64,000 nucleotides of DNA. Source: Agrostemma githago (lineage: Eukaryota; Streptophyta; Magnoliopsida; Caryophyllales; Caryophyllaceae). The notes under the pieces were generated by a model that worked only from the letters and a program-made list of their open reading frames with translations, had not been told where the DNA came from and did not search any database. The stretch lies in assembly GCA_958450325.1 (NCBI GenBank), contig OY288239.1, positions 57,183,049-57,247,048 of the forward strand, given 5' to 3'. Both the position numbers and the translations under genes were made by a program. Position 1 is the first letter of the stretch. Every line of letters begins with the position of its first letter. Below, piece after piece: positions 35,300-46,659 of this stretch.

Positions 35300-38200
35300 A
35301 TGGATTCAATGACCGCATCATCGTCTTCAACGGTTGATAAGCAACTAATCGATTATAACAATGGTGAGTTTCTGTGATTCATCCACGTTTTTATTTGTTT
35401 TTTATTCACGGATTTCAATAGAATATTGCTTTCAATCTCCGTTTTCATATCAATGTTTTATCGCGTCAAATTGCGTTTTTTTTACGTCGATCTTCATGTT
35501 TATAGTTCTTTCAATGATATTTCGTATCAATTTGCGTCTTTTTGATGTCATTCCGTTTTGATTCATAGTTTTGTATCAATGGTATTTTGATATCTCGATC
35601 TCCATAGATTACAGGTCTCTATGGTTTTTTTCAAGATTTTCCCTGATATCCATTGACACACATTTTTTTGATATCAAATAACGCAGATTCGTAGCTGAAG
35701 TAACATGCCTTCTGAATTAAAGTAACACTTAATTGTAATTACAGTAACACAAATGAAACGTTAAGGAATAGGGTTTTGATGATATGCTGGAGTAACGTAT
35801 TGTACACGTTAGGGTAACACCACTTATCAATTATAGTAACACAGTATTTGCATTGATGTAACGCTGTTTGATTCTGTGCAGGTACCTGCGCCACAGATGC
35901 GAACGCACAAGACAACACTGGAAAAGGTGAAATTTAATTCGTTTGATGAATCATGGATTAATATTATGGTTCATTGATATTATTGTTTCACCGATATTAT
36001 TGTTTTGCTTTATGTTGAAGCACACATGGCATTGAAGTAACACAAGTAATGAATTAAAGTAATACCTAATTGTAATTAAAGTAACACAAAAATGTAACAC
36101 TAAAAAATGATTTTTAGCGCCGCGTTGGAGTAACATCCTCTTATATTTAAAGTAACGCAACTTATGAGTTACAGTAACACTTATTCCCATTGGCGTTACT
36201 TTTCTTACTTTTTGGCAGGAAGCATTGGTAAAGAGCCGAATGCACAGGAATGGTGCAGAGATGTGGGTGAGGTTTTCACTCCATACATGGAGCAGGTATT
36301 CGGGACAATTGATGAGGCAGTGGAATTTTACAAAATCTACGCGCTGGCTTGCGGTTTTGATGTGAGGAAGTACACCACGAAGCGATGGCACGATGGTGAG
36401 ATAAAGTCGAAGCTCCTAGTCTGCAACAGACAGGGTTATACGAACTCTGTTAAGGCTGTCAACAATACACCTGCAGCTGTGAAAGTTGTTAACGGTGTAG
36501 ATGGGGAAGTAGTTGTTGTGGACGCGATTAAAAAGAAGACGAAAGTCCGTCGCTGCGGTTGCAAGGCAAGGATTAGGCTGTTCAATAAAAGAGGCATTCT
36601 CAAGATTGATAGGTTCCACATCGGCCACAACCACGAACTAATCTCACCGAAAGACAGAGAATTCCAAAAGCTCTCGAGGAGCCTAACAAAGTACCACAAG
36701 AAAATGATCTTGAATAATTCGCGGGTATGGAGTAACACAATTTTTTTTATAGAATGACATGCGAGTAGGTCGTAACAGCTTGATTAGACCAATGTGTGCA
36801 TAATCTAGTTACTTTTGCTAAAGTAACACCAGTGATTCTATACAGTAACAGTACGTAAGCATAAGAGTAACACCTGGATTAGATCATTATGTCCATAAGC
36901 TGGTGTAAAATTTGATAGAGTAACACCAATGAGTCTATAGAGTAACACTGCTTAAGTACAAGAGTAACACAACTGGTGTATTAATGTCATATTGCTGCAA
37001 CGCTTGATTCTTATTTACAGCTGAAGATCGGCGCAACGCGGACATACAACTTGTGCAAGGAGCAGGTAGAGGGATTCGCAAACGTGGGTGCGAGCTTGGT
37101 TGACTTCAAAAACTGGGGGAGAGATATAAAGTGCTTCCTACATGAGAGGGACGGTCAGCTATTCATCGATCGATTCAAAGACATGGCTAAGAATAGGAAG
37201 GGTTTCTATTTTGACTACGACCTGGATGAAGATGGGAGTGTGAGCAAGGTTTTCTGGGCTGACGGTGAGGCGCGGCGTAACTACCAGTTATTTGGGGATG
37301 CAGTTTCGTTCGACCCAACGTACGGGACGAACAAATATAAGATGATATTCACGCCGTTCACAGGCGTTGATCATCACAAACGATCGGTAACCTTTGCTGG
37401 CGCTTTGATAGCGCACGAGGATTATGAATCATTCGTCTGGGTGTTTGAGAGATTTCTGACTGCAATGGGAGGTAAGGAGCCGGAGTATATAATTACCGAC
37501 CAAGATCCGAGCATTATATCAGCGGTGAAGAAAATGTTTAAGACGGCGCTACACCGTTTCTGTATGTGGCATATCTTGAACAAGGTTCCTGCCAAATACG
37601 GTGCAGCCCGGAGTGACTACCAGGATTTTTTGAAGAGACTAAATGCTATAGTATGGGATGTGGAGATTGATGGAGACGAGTTCGACGCGGAATGGTGTGA
37701 CATAATGGAGGAGTTCCATGGGGGCGATGACGAGTGGTTTTCAACTACATACTCCATCAGGGGACAGTGGGTGATGGCACATTGCAGGGATTTGAAGATG
37801 GGCGGCTTAATGCGAACCACGCAAAGGTCGGAGAGTGAGAACAGTTTCTTCAAAAGATTCGAACAAAAATCGGGGACGTTGGTCGAATTCTGGATGCGAT
37901 TCGAGAGCGCCATGGACCAGCAACGGTATACACAGAAAAAACTCGACAATGACAATGCGCAAGCTTCTCCAAAAACAGCAACCCACCTGCCAATTGAACA
38001 TCACGCTTCGAAAATTTACACCCACGCCGCATTTGAAGAATTCCAGAAGGAGGTGAAATTTTCTGTGGGTACTTGCAGCGTGAGGGGGTTCCTTGAGAAG
38101 GACGGGATTGAGGAGACTTTGGTTAGGGATGCTACGAGGGATAAGGAGTTTACAGTCAAGTATATATCAGGTACTCCTTAAAATCACTCATTAATCCTTA

Positions 38201-39121
38201 GAGTAACACCAGTCGTTTATTACTGTAACACATATAATGATTTGGAGTAACTATGGATGGCAATCGGACATCTGTGTTGTAAACGCATAAAAGTAACACA
38301 GACCATGAATTACAGTAACATTTCACATTCCAAAGAGTAACACTTTCTGCAATCCATTACATTTTGCAAACCGTTATATCCAATGTATTTGCTGTCTCTG
38401 CTGATTGAAAGATTGGATGTGAATCTGTCCAGGTACGTCTGGATCAAGCTGCACAAGTCGGTTGTTTAATTTGCGAGGGATATTGTGTAGACACGTAATC
38501 TGGATATATTCATCGAAAGGGCTGAACACTATACCCGAAAACATGGTAACCAAAAGGTGGACAAAGGAGGCTGTTCGCACTGCTCGTATCAGTGATGAAG
38601 GATTAGACGGCGAAAACACTGACATCATCGATGGAAAACAGATAGAGATGTCGAGATTGTGGTCGGAAATCCATGAGACAATGGGACTTCTAAGGGCAGG
38701 AGACAAGGCAGATGTGGAAAGCTTGTGCGGATTAATTCGGGAGTTCAGGTTGCAGAGGCAGCCAGTTTCTGGTGGGGGGAATATTGGCAAGACACAGGAA
38801 CTGGAAAATATGCTTGGTTGTACGACCTCTGAAAATATCACGATACTACCTCCTAAGATTTCTAAGACAAAGGGAAGCGGAAAGCGGATGTTGTCAAGCA
38901 AGGAAAAGAAGGTCGCACTTTCTAGAAAGCCGAAACGCATGTGCAATAACTGCAAGCAGATGGCTCACCACGACAAACGAAACTGTCCAAATCCTTATGC
39001 AGAACGACCCCCTAAACAGCCTACCAAGCAAACCAATGATGCGGACGACGAGGATGAAGTAGATGAAGACATCGATGGAGAGGAAACTGAAGAGGACACC
39101 GAGGATGAAGAAGTGCTTTGA
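35300..39121 (+). CDS. FAR1/FRS-like MULE transposase, five exons, intact
   Basis: Exons 35300-35363, 35882-35926, 36219-36724, 37021-38170 and 38433-39121 join with GT-AG introns to 2,454 bases, 817 residues plus stop, with no lesion. A FAR1 DNA-binding domain spans about 66-160 (FYKIYALACGFDVRKYTTKR, then CGCKARIRLFNKRG, DRFHIGHNHEL). A MULE transposase core follows. The likely catalytic acids are D303 (SFDPTYGTNKY), D365 (YIITDQDPS) and E476 or E478 (RSESENSFF). The SWIM finger reads SCTSRLFNLRGILCRH, so the second Cys of CxC is Ser. The C-terminus has a CCHC-like knuckle (CNNCKQMAHHDKRNCP, ~755-770) and a long acidic tail. It would cut and paste the element in the nucleus. FHY3 and FAR1 are domesticated relatives. 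An intact frame suggests recent or present activity. Confidence 0.9.
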
Positions 39122-39838
39122 TAATACTCAAGTGTCTTTGACATTATAAGAATTTTTTCGATTTCCCTGGTTTACAAAAAAAACTATTCCTGTACACTTT
39201 TTTGCAATTAACACTATATTTACTTAATACGTGTGATTTTGGTTAGAGTAACATCTCATGTGGGTTGAAGTAACACTATTCACTTGTTACAGTAACAGAA
39301 AAAATGCATCGAGGTAACTGAAATAGGTGAGGACAGCAATTGGTGATTGACAGCAGTGTTGGTGATTGCAATATCATTGTACATTAAAGTAACATACTTA
39401 AAGTAACAAAAATTGTACATTAAAGTAATCTCATGAGGACAGCAGTGTTGTTCATTCATTGACAGAGTACCAAAAATTGGTGATTGCAATATCATTGTAC
39501 ATTAAAGTAACATACTTAAAGTAACATAATTTGTTCATAAAGTATCAAAACCGGCATTAATCACTTAAAGTAACATAATTTGTTCATTAAAGTAACACAC
39601 ACAGTGCTTCGGTATAACACACAGATTGTGAGACCAAGAAAAATTGTTAATTTCAATAATTCCAATAGTAACACCAAGGGTGAATTAGAGTAACAGGTGC
39701 AGCTGGTCATTGTAACAGAGTTTCACAGCTTCAATGTATTGGTGATAGTGAAAAGACAAATGTAATTAGACAGGTTAATAAAGAATAGAAACCATTAAAT
39801 CTTAATTACAAAAGAGATGGCATGGTTCAGTAGACACG
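39122..39838. repeat. Intergenic gap between convergent genes with a 118-bp duplication
   Basis: Contains 22-bp units plus a duplicated block. GGTGATTGCAATATCATTGT followed by ACATTAAAGTAACATACTTA starts at about 39360 and again at about 39478. This is where both transcripts should end. Confidence 0.7.
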
Positions 39839-42800
39839 CTATTTCTTTCGGCCCTTTGTTGGCTTGCTCTTCGGACCATCGATAATTTTTTGTCTAGTGA
39901 TCTCATAATTCGCTACGTTGTCCAACAATTGCGATCGCACATTGTTATTGTCTGCCAATAGAAGTGTGGCTGCAAGTTGGACCACCAGATATCGTCTATT
40001 GACCTTCCTCTCAAGGTCTATGTGGTGGAATGTACGGCCCTCGTACATCAACATGTGCATCATGGTGAAAATCCCCGACTCGTCAGATGTTACGCCCGGT
40101 TTCTGCCACTTAAACTTGACCTCCTTAAACTCGAAAGTAACAATATCAGCTGCATTAGGGACTTTGTGCTTATCGAGGAAATCGCTGATTGTTGACACCT
40201 GTGTGTACCCACAACAACGTTATTAGGTGAGAAACAGATGGCCGTATGCAATAATAAATAGTAGAATATATATACTAACCATTATCGTTGTGGCCTTGTA
40301 CAACATTGTTTCTTCCACGTTCGGGTAAATTTGGTGGTCAAGGAGATCTATTGTCCTATTCTTACGGTTGATGCACACGCATGAGTAGTAATAATCGATG
40401 TTGATCGGGACAAATATGAGATCAGCTTCCAAATTAAGAGAACGACCACACTTCCTTTTAAAAAGATTGAGATGGGACATCAAGATGTCCACTGCCCGCG
40501 TGGATGGGCCGTCTTCATCCTCGTCAAGCATCCCATAGAGACAGTCCTACAAACATATTCAAAGTGTCTCAGATTGGGTTCAACTGTGAGGAAGTAACAC
40601 ATTCACTACGCATCAGACAAATACCATTCATGTACAGCAAAGACACAGATTAAGGTAACATGTCTCCTACATTACAGTAACGCAAGTTCATATTTAAAAT
40701 AACACCATCCAGATGTTGAGGGACGTGTATTCTCCTGGAACCATGGTCATAAATAGAAATATATGTACACAAATGCAGCAGTAATGCGTACCGTATGTCT
40801 TAAACCAAAGTATGCTGTAGTAGGTGTCTCGCCCGAACCAGTGGCGGGAGGTGGAAGCCTGTTCAACAGCATCGACCAGCATTCGATGATGCACGACTGC
40901 ATATTCTGACCCGGTAACATAGAACGTATGTCACTCCTCTCAATTGTAGCCAGAAATGAATAATTTGCAACCTCGTCGCTGAAGGAAAACAAAAAATACC
41001 TCGTCAAAAAAACTGTTTTAATATTCACCCATTAATGTTACAGTAAATGCGTACCAATTTTGAAGAGTTGTAAGCTCCACAAGGCAGTAGTCCACGACGT
41101 CTTTGCGACGGACGGGGATCTTGCTTAACAACGTCCTGTTGTTCAATAGAAACGGTGACAGCATGGGAGAGTTTGCATCTTCAACGCCACAATCAATTGA
41201 GCAGCCAAGTCCGTCACCCTCACCACGGTTTCGGCTCTTCAGAGCGGATCTTGTCCGCGTTGAGAAGTCAGAGTCAAGCACTGTCTCTGCGACAGGGGTT
41301 TTAGGGGTTTTAGGGTCAGATGTCGACGGTCGTTTCTTCTTCGACGGTCGTTCAACATTTTCTGTCCCGCCTGCCCTCTTGGCGGTACCCCCGGTAGACC
41401 CCGCAACACTCGATATAGTTCTCTCGATGGCGATATTCGCTTTATCGTGTAGAAACTCTCTCACCCTCGCTATAACCTCATCTCTATCCTTATTGTTGTC
41501 ACACAGGATCAGTGTCGCCGCAATCTCCGCTCTATAGATGTTATTCGCCTCCATTGTGCCAAGGCAACATTCAAACACTTCCCCCTGTAGAGCATCATGT
41601 GTATCATGAGGTAGACACCACAGTCGTTCGCCGAGAAACCTCCGCCCTGCCATGCGAATGGGACGTTGACAACAGGGAAGCCCGCGACATCCGATCCCCT
41701 CACGATACCTTTTTTGACCATGTACTTTCCCATTTCCACAGCCTAAATCATACAAAAGACAACAAAAAAATGAGACGGAAGGTAAAATAATGTCCGATTA
41801 TATATCAACACAAATCACTTACGGTGATTTTTGCCATCCCGACATATGGCAAGCTTTCGAATTCCTGTTCTTCATAACTCCTGTTGTCTAGGTACTCAAT
41901 CTGCTTTGACAGGAAGTTGATACATGCACAGCTGTAGTGGTCGTTGTTGTCCGAAAGCACCGGGACGAATACCTGTCATTTGGTAATTAAGATTATGGCG
42001 ATTATTGTTAAAGAGCTGTAATGAAGGGTAATAAAGAGTTTCATATAGACGTACCAAGTCAGAGTCTAGGTTTATGGTGTCTTTATTCACTTCGGTCCAA
42101 ATGTCCCAGAAGTTGAACAATTCATCGCCAACGTCGACCTTTGCACCACTCTTTGTGCCCTTCCACAGCTTCATTACTGTTTTCTGCATGACACATGATG
42201 AAGTAACAGTTCATGATCGTGGCAATAAGAAAGAGTAACACTAATTATTAATTAAAGTAACAGTATGAAACCCTTACAGTAACGCCTGTTATTGTGATAG
42301 AGTAACAGTATTAATGTGTAAGAGTAACACTAGTTATGGACATAAGAACAATGAGTAACAGTATACACACCATACTCATTGTGAATGTTGATTCCTAATG
42401 TGAAATAAAACCCATGATAATGGTTATTATGAATGATCATTCCAGATATGTTAGTGACGCTATTTGTTGATTGTGTCGGTGTGATAAAAATAACACAGAC
42501 AAGCTTACGCTGTGGCTAACGCCAAAGAAGCAGCGTGATGTAGGACGTGGCGCAGTCTGACTCGCGTCCAGGCTGTTAAGAAGTATACACCAGGTATCGA
42601 TAACAGCGTTCGACAGCTGCTGCCCCGGCTGGAGTGTCGAGAGCTCATCACGAGGGACGTTGAAAAAGTCGTCAATTCTCACCAGCATCTCACTAAAAGA
42701 ATTTGAATGAATTATAAGACAATCGATAAAAAAATAAAATAGATAAATAAAATCAGGTAAAGAAATTAGATCACTATTGAAAACATACCTCGCACTGTAC

Positions 42801-44977
42801 TTGTCATTGTTATAAAAGACGTAATCCATTTACGTTTTTCCGAACACTCAAAACCGACCTGAACAATGTACTGTTTCTGACAAGAAAATCAGATACTATT
42901 ATCTGGTCTGGTTCAGGTGTTCCACAGTCATAAGAGCATCCGAGCTTCTCATCGACAACTTGCATGCAATCTAAATACTTTTCAGAATGGAGAAAGTAAG
43001 GATGGAAGACCTTCCGTCCATCGACTTCCACCCACAAATCCTCAATAACATTCGCTTCATCAATTTGGTGATCCCTGTCCTCCGAACCACCGTTAACAGC
43101 CTCAACTATCTCCGCCGTTGTGTACAGTTCGAAGTCGGAACAGCCTCGACTCTCATCAGCAGAGACAACATCCTCATCAGCAGTGACAACATCCTCAACC
43201 CCCGCCACATTTGTACGCATGCTCGAACCTGCTGTTTGTGTGGGCTGGCCTGTGAATGCAGGGCCTTGGGTCGCTGCGTTCTTCGCACGTGCGTACGCCT
43301 CACACACTTCATCGACCGTCCGGTGGAGCTCTTCTCCACTCCAGAAGTCTTGCGAGGCCTGTGACGGAACGGGGTCATCGTTCAGTGGTTTGCCGGATGT
43401 TATTCTTCTGAGTTTGGAAGCGGCTGATATCCACCAATCATGAAATGCAACTGCATTCCTTGCCATCATGAGGTACAATTCATGTACCTCCTGCATCAAA
43501 GAATAAACAAATGGTTTCAGTTTGACTGGGTGACTGTAACTTATTATTTGTATTAAAGTAACACCACTGGTTCATTAGAGTACCATGTGATCAACATTAA
43601 AGTAACACATATGGTAGTTATAGTAACATACTTAGGCAACTACAGCAACAACAAAATTGTTTTCTGAGTTCCATTAGATCAGAGGAACAAATGGACAAAT
43701 ACCACAATTGAACAACGCGTATTCAATGAACACAGGAACATAAACACATTGAATTTATTGATGAAAATTCTTATTACTTACATCAACCGCCTTAGCTCTT
43801 AGATCAGCGTCATCTTCAACGCCATCTGCTAGCTCGATGTTTATGGACTTCACAGATTTGTGCGCGGATGGTGTTGGGGCATTCGTTATCGTCAGCGGCA
43901 CCCCGTCATCCACCACCTCCTCGTCCACCACCTCCTCAAGTAGACAACGGGGGTATTTCACCTTTGACTTGGTAAGACGACCAAGCCCACCACCAACAAA
44001 TTCACCATACAGCCTATCTATCATCCGCTCGCGATCCCAATGCTTAATAAGCGGCAGATCGTGCGGACAACGATGATCACGGTACTGGAAACGGTGAAAG
44101 TATGTGATCATCAAAAATGGCAGACAACTGAGCAGGTATGTCGGTTTATGAAGAACATAGTCTTGACAGGCTGCAGCAAGCCCATTCAATACAAGAGTGC
44201 ACCAATCATAGTTCCTGATCTGCTCTACGTTCTCCACACACCTCAGCAGACTTAGATCAACGGTGTAATTCGATGTTGGATTAAGAAATATAGACATGCT
44301 GTACAGAACAAACAATCTACAAAAGTCATCCCCCCCGTGAACGTCCTTCTGTAGTTCTTCCAACAACAGAGACAAAGGGATCGTGTCGCTTGCAGTAGGA
44401 ATATTGAACCGATCCCTAAATGCTTGTTTCAGACTGACGACATCCTCAGCCAGTGCTTCCTTCGACCGACCCATTGGGAGCAAGTCGGCGGGGTTCGGAC
44501 CGTATGGAATGAGGAAGCAATCGTGGACATCGTGCTTCGTTACCAAGAATTGATCGCTTTTCCTTGGTAGCCTGAAAATCAGCGTGTCATCCGCGAAAAG
44601 CGTCATGAACTCGACTGCATACTTACCGGGGAAACTTTTGAGTCGCATTGAAAGTAGGCCCCCAAAACCTATTCTGATGACAGAATCCCGCTGCCGATCA
44701 TTGAAATTTGAGATTAACTCGATGAGGCTCTGTGGCCTACACCTGAACTGGATCTTCTTAGATACAACAACTTCTTGTTCCTCCGCTTCTTCCTTCTGAA
44801 AAGGGACAAACATAAAGATAATTAGTATGTTCAACTGTTGTTAGACCTAAATATGCACCACTTAATAGGTGAACATCAACAATACTAATGCCTGCAACTG
44901 ACCTTCATCTTGGTCTGCCTCCTACTTTTGCCATCTGTGGCACGAGATTTTCTGGACTTGTCACCTCCTTTTGCCAT
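39839..44977 (-). pseudogene. Two-domain Ulp1 (C48) SUMO-protease-like gene, ten exons, two 1-base frameshifts
   Basis: Exons in coding order: 44977-44903, 44795-43782, 43490-42789, 42692-42509, 42183-42055, 41972-41823, 41742-41055, 40978-40792, 40546-40280, 40198-39839. All introns are GT-AG with matching phases. The sum is 3,756 bases (~1,251 residues). Two 1-base shifts, an extra A at 42829-42831 and a missing T at 41573-41575, cancel in length. Exon 2 resembles the N-terminal region of plant transposon Ulp1 proteins (RIGFGGLLSMRL). Domain 1 has His (NDHYSCACIN), Asp (IEYLDN), Gln and Cys (WQGGGFSANDCGVYLM). Domain 2 repeats the layout with the same spacing but has Tyr for His (DYYYSCVCIN) and Ser for Cys (WQKPGVTSDESGIFTM). 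Ulp1 enzymes cleave SUMO from targets. Domain 2 should be inactive. It faces the transposase. One continuous gene is inferred because no start codon context or promoter was seen between domains. Confidence 0.8.
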
Positions 44978-45005
44978 CTGATCAAAACATACAGCTGATA
45001 CGCGT

Positions 45006-45665
45006 CAAAGTAAGATAAAAATAGACCAGAGAGTAACAAACTGCAAGCACAACTGTTAGATTAACTAAAGTAACACGTCTCCTAGATCACAGTAACACAA
45101 TTAGTTCTTCAATGTAATACCATAAGTGTTGCATTAACACTATAAACTGCAAGCACAACTGGTACGCATCAAGGTAACACAAAGAAAGTGTTAGAGTAAC
45201 ATAAGAATTAGAATAACAAATCTACATAATCGAGTGTACCAGATTAAAATGATTCAGAGTTTCACGAAGTTGATAGTTAGAGTAACACCTCTTCTGCATT
45301 ACAGTAACACAATAAGTTCTTCAATGTAATACCATAAGTGTTGCATTAACAGCATACAAAGTAACATAAAAAATAGACAAGAGAGTAAAAAACTGCAAGC
45401 AAAACTGTTAGATTAACTAAAGTAACACGTCTCCTAGATCACAGTAACACAATTAGTCCTTCAATGTAATACCATAAGTGTCACATTAACACCATAAACT
45501 GCAAGCACAACTGGTACGCATTGAGGTAACACAAAGAAAGCGTTAGAGTAACATAAGAATTAGAATAACAAATCTACATAATTGAGTGTACCAGATTAAA
45601 ATGATTCAGAGATTCACAAAGTTGATAGTTAGAGTAACACCTCTTCTGCATTACAGTAACACATT
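45006..45665. repeat. ~352-bp tandem duplication in the MULE right flank
   Basis: TGTTAGATTAACTAAAGTAA occurs near 45054 and 45406, and GTACCAGATTAAAATGATTC, GATAGTTAGAGTAACACCTC and others recur at the same offset. Each copy contains about ten 22-bp GTAACAC units. The copies differ by few substitutions, so this duplication is younger than the 22-bp array. Confidence 0.85.
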
Positions 45666-46327
45666 GTTGTCTTCGAAATAACACCATACATATGACACAT
45701 ACAGATTACACGAAACAAATGAGAACCCAGATAATAATGCACAAACACAACAAGGTTAATCAATCAATAATGAATTCAATTATACGAATCAGATGAAAAC
45801 CCAGATAATGATGATAACAAAAAAATTAATTATAGGGCACAAAGAACAGCAAGGTTAATCAATCAATAATTAGCGAAAAAATTAATGAAATCAAACAATG
45901 ATGATAGTGTTAGCTGAAGTTAGAAAGTAACCTTGCTCGAGTTGAAAGTGAGCGACTGAGTTGAGTTGAACGATAGGGTTGAGTTGGATGATTGAGTGCT
46001 CGAGTATGCTTAGAAGCTTCAGTTGGCGCTAAGTTGAGAAATTGAGTTGAGTTCGATTGAATGTAAGGGTTTGCTTGAGTTGAGCGAAGAGTTTGAATGA
46101 GGTGAAGTTGAAGGGTTTCTTAGACGAGCGTTTGAATGAGGTGAGATGAGAGAGAGAGCAGTTGGCGCTAATATAGGGAGGAGGAAGATTTTTTTATTTT
46201 TTTCCAAAATTTGGTAGTTAGTACCTTAATTACAATATACAATCTCACCCATCCATCTTGTTTAGATCAATGGCCAAGATTAGGACTCATGGACTCAAAA
46301 AAAATAAAAGGACTCACTTGATCTTTA

Positions 46328-46361
<34 letters not shown>

Positions 46362-46659
46362 TAGGCTTTTTTCGAGCGATCTCATTGGTCCGTTTCATCA
46401 AACCTCAAATTAGGAAAGTATCATAAATAAATAAATAAATCAATTAGAGAATCTTTTAATTATTATAATATATATTTAATTTATTATATTAATGTGATGT
46501 TTTACAATTCTGAGGTAAAAACCTTTAGAGTTCATTTTTCAAAAACATTATCGTAAAATAAATTATAAAAATGAAATAATTAGATTCGTGGTAAAAAAAT
46601 GCTTTCATTAGAGTATAAATTTCATATTATTTGTTTCATGTGATGAATTTATTAGATAT

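Larger units (their letters stand above)
35695..45690 (+). repeat. Dispersed 22-bp GTAACAC repeat in all non-coding parts of the MULE
   Basis: Units of GTAACAC plus 15 variable bases, commonly ending ATTACA, TTAAA or AGA, recur at exactly 22 bp. Examples of 22-bp steps: GTAACACTTAATTGTAATTA+CA, GTAACACCAGTGATTCTATA+CA, GTAACACCTCTTCTGCATTA+CA. Blocks lie at about 35705-35880, 36020-36200, 36730-36985, 38200-38345, 39240-39720, 40580-40715, 42225-42365, 43540-43650 and 45000-45670, in leader, introns, intergenic gap and flank. Almost all copies have the same polarity, although the two genes run in opposite directions. Exons lack them. Confidence 0.85.
35011..46345. mobile_element. 11.3-kb FAR1-type MULE carrying a tandem Ulp1 protease gene
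   Basis: The ends are inverted and imperfect over about 100 bp. Left: AGAGTAAAGCTCAAATGAGT, then GTGAGTCCCTAAGTCCTCAT. Right complement: AGAGTAAAGATCAAGTGAGT, then TTGAGTCCATGAGTCCTAAT. Both ends abut (TA)n, compatible with a TATATATAT 9-bp duplication that cannot be proven in a repeat. It carries an intact transposase (+) and a large Ulp1 gene (-) in convergent order, with a 22-bp repeat throughout the non-coding DNA. MULEs with ULP-like genes are known (KI-MULEs, CUMULE). The tandem domain and the repeat system are the unusual parts. Confidence 0.85.

Noticed and set aside
41103..41537. 144-codon plus-strand frame inside the Ulp1 gene
   Set aside because: Antisense shadow of exon 7 of the ten-exon gene (41742-41055), which has clear homology on the minus strand.
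43755..44834. Separate gene from a long minus-strand frame starting MNILIIFMFVPFQ
   Set aside because: The first 13 codons are intron. The part from 44795 joins exon 1 (44977-44903) in phase 0 and is exon 2 of the Ulp1 gene.
35695..45690. CRISPR-like array from evenly spaced short repeats
   Set aside because: The repeat is a diverged 7-base core with 15-base variable tails in a plant transposon. There are no long identical repeats, no spacers of foreign origin and no cas genes.
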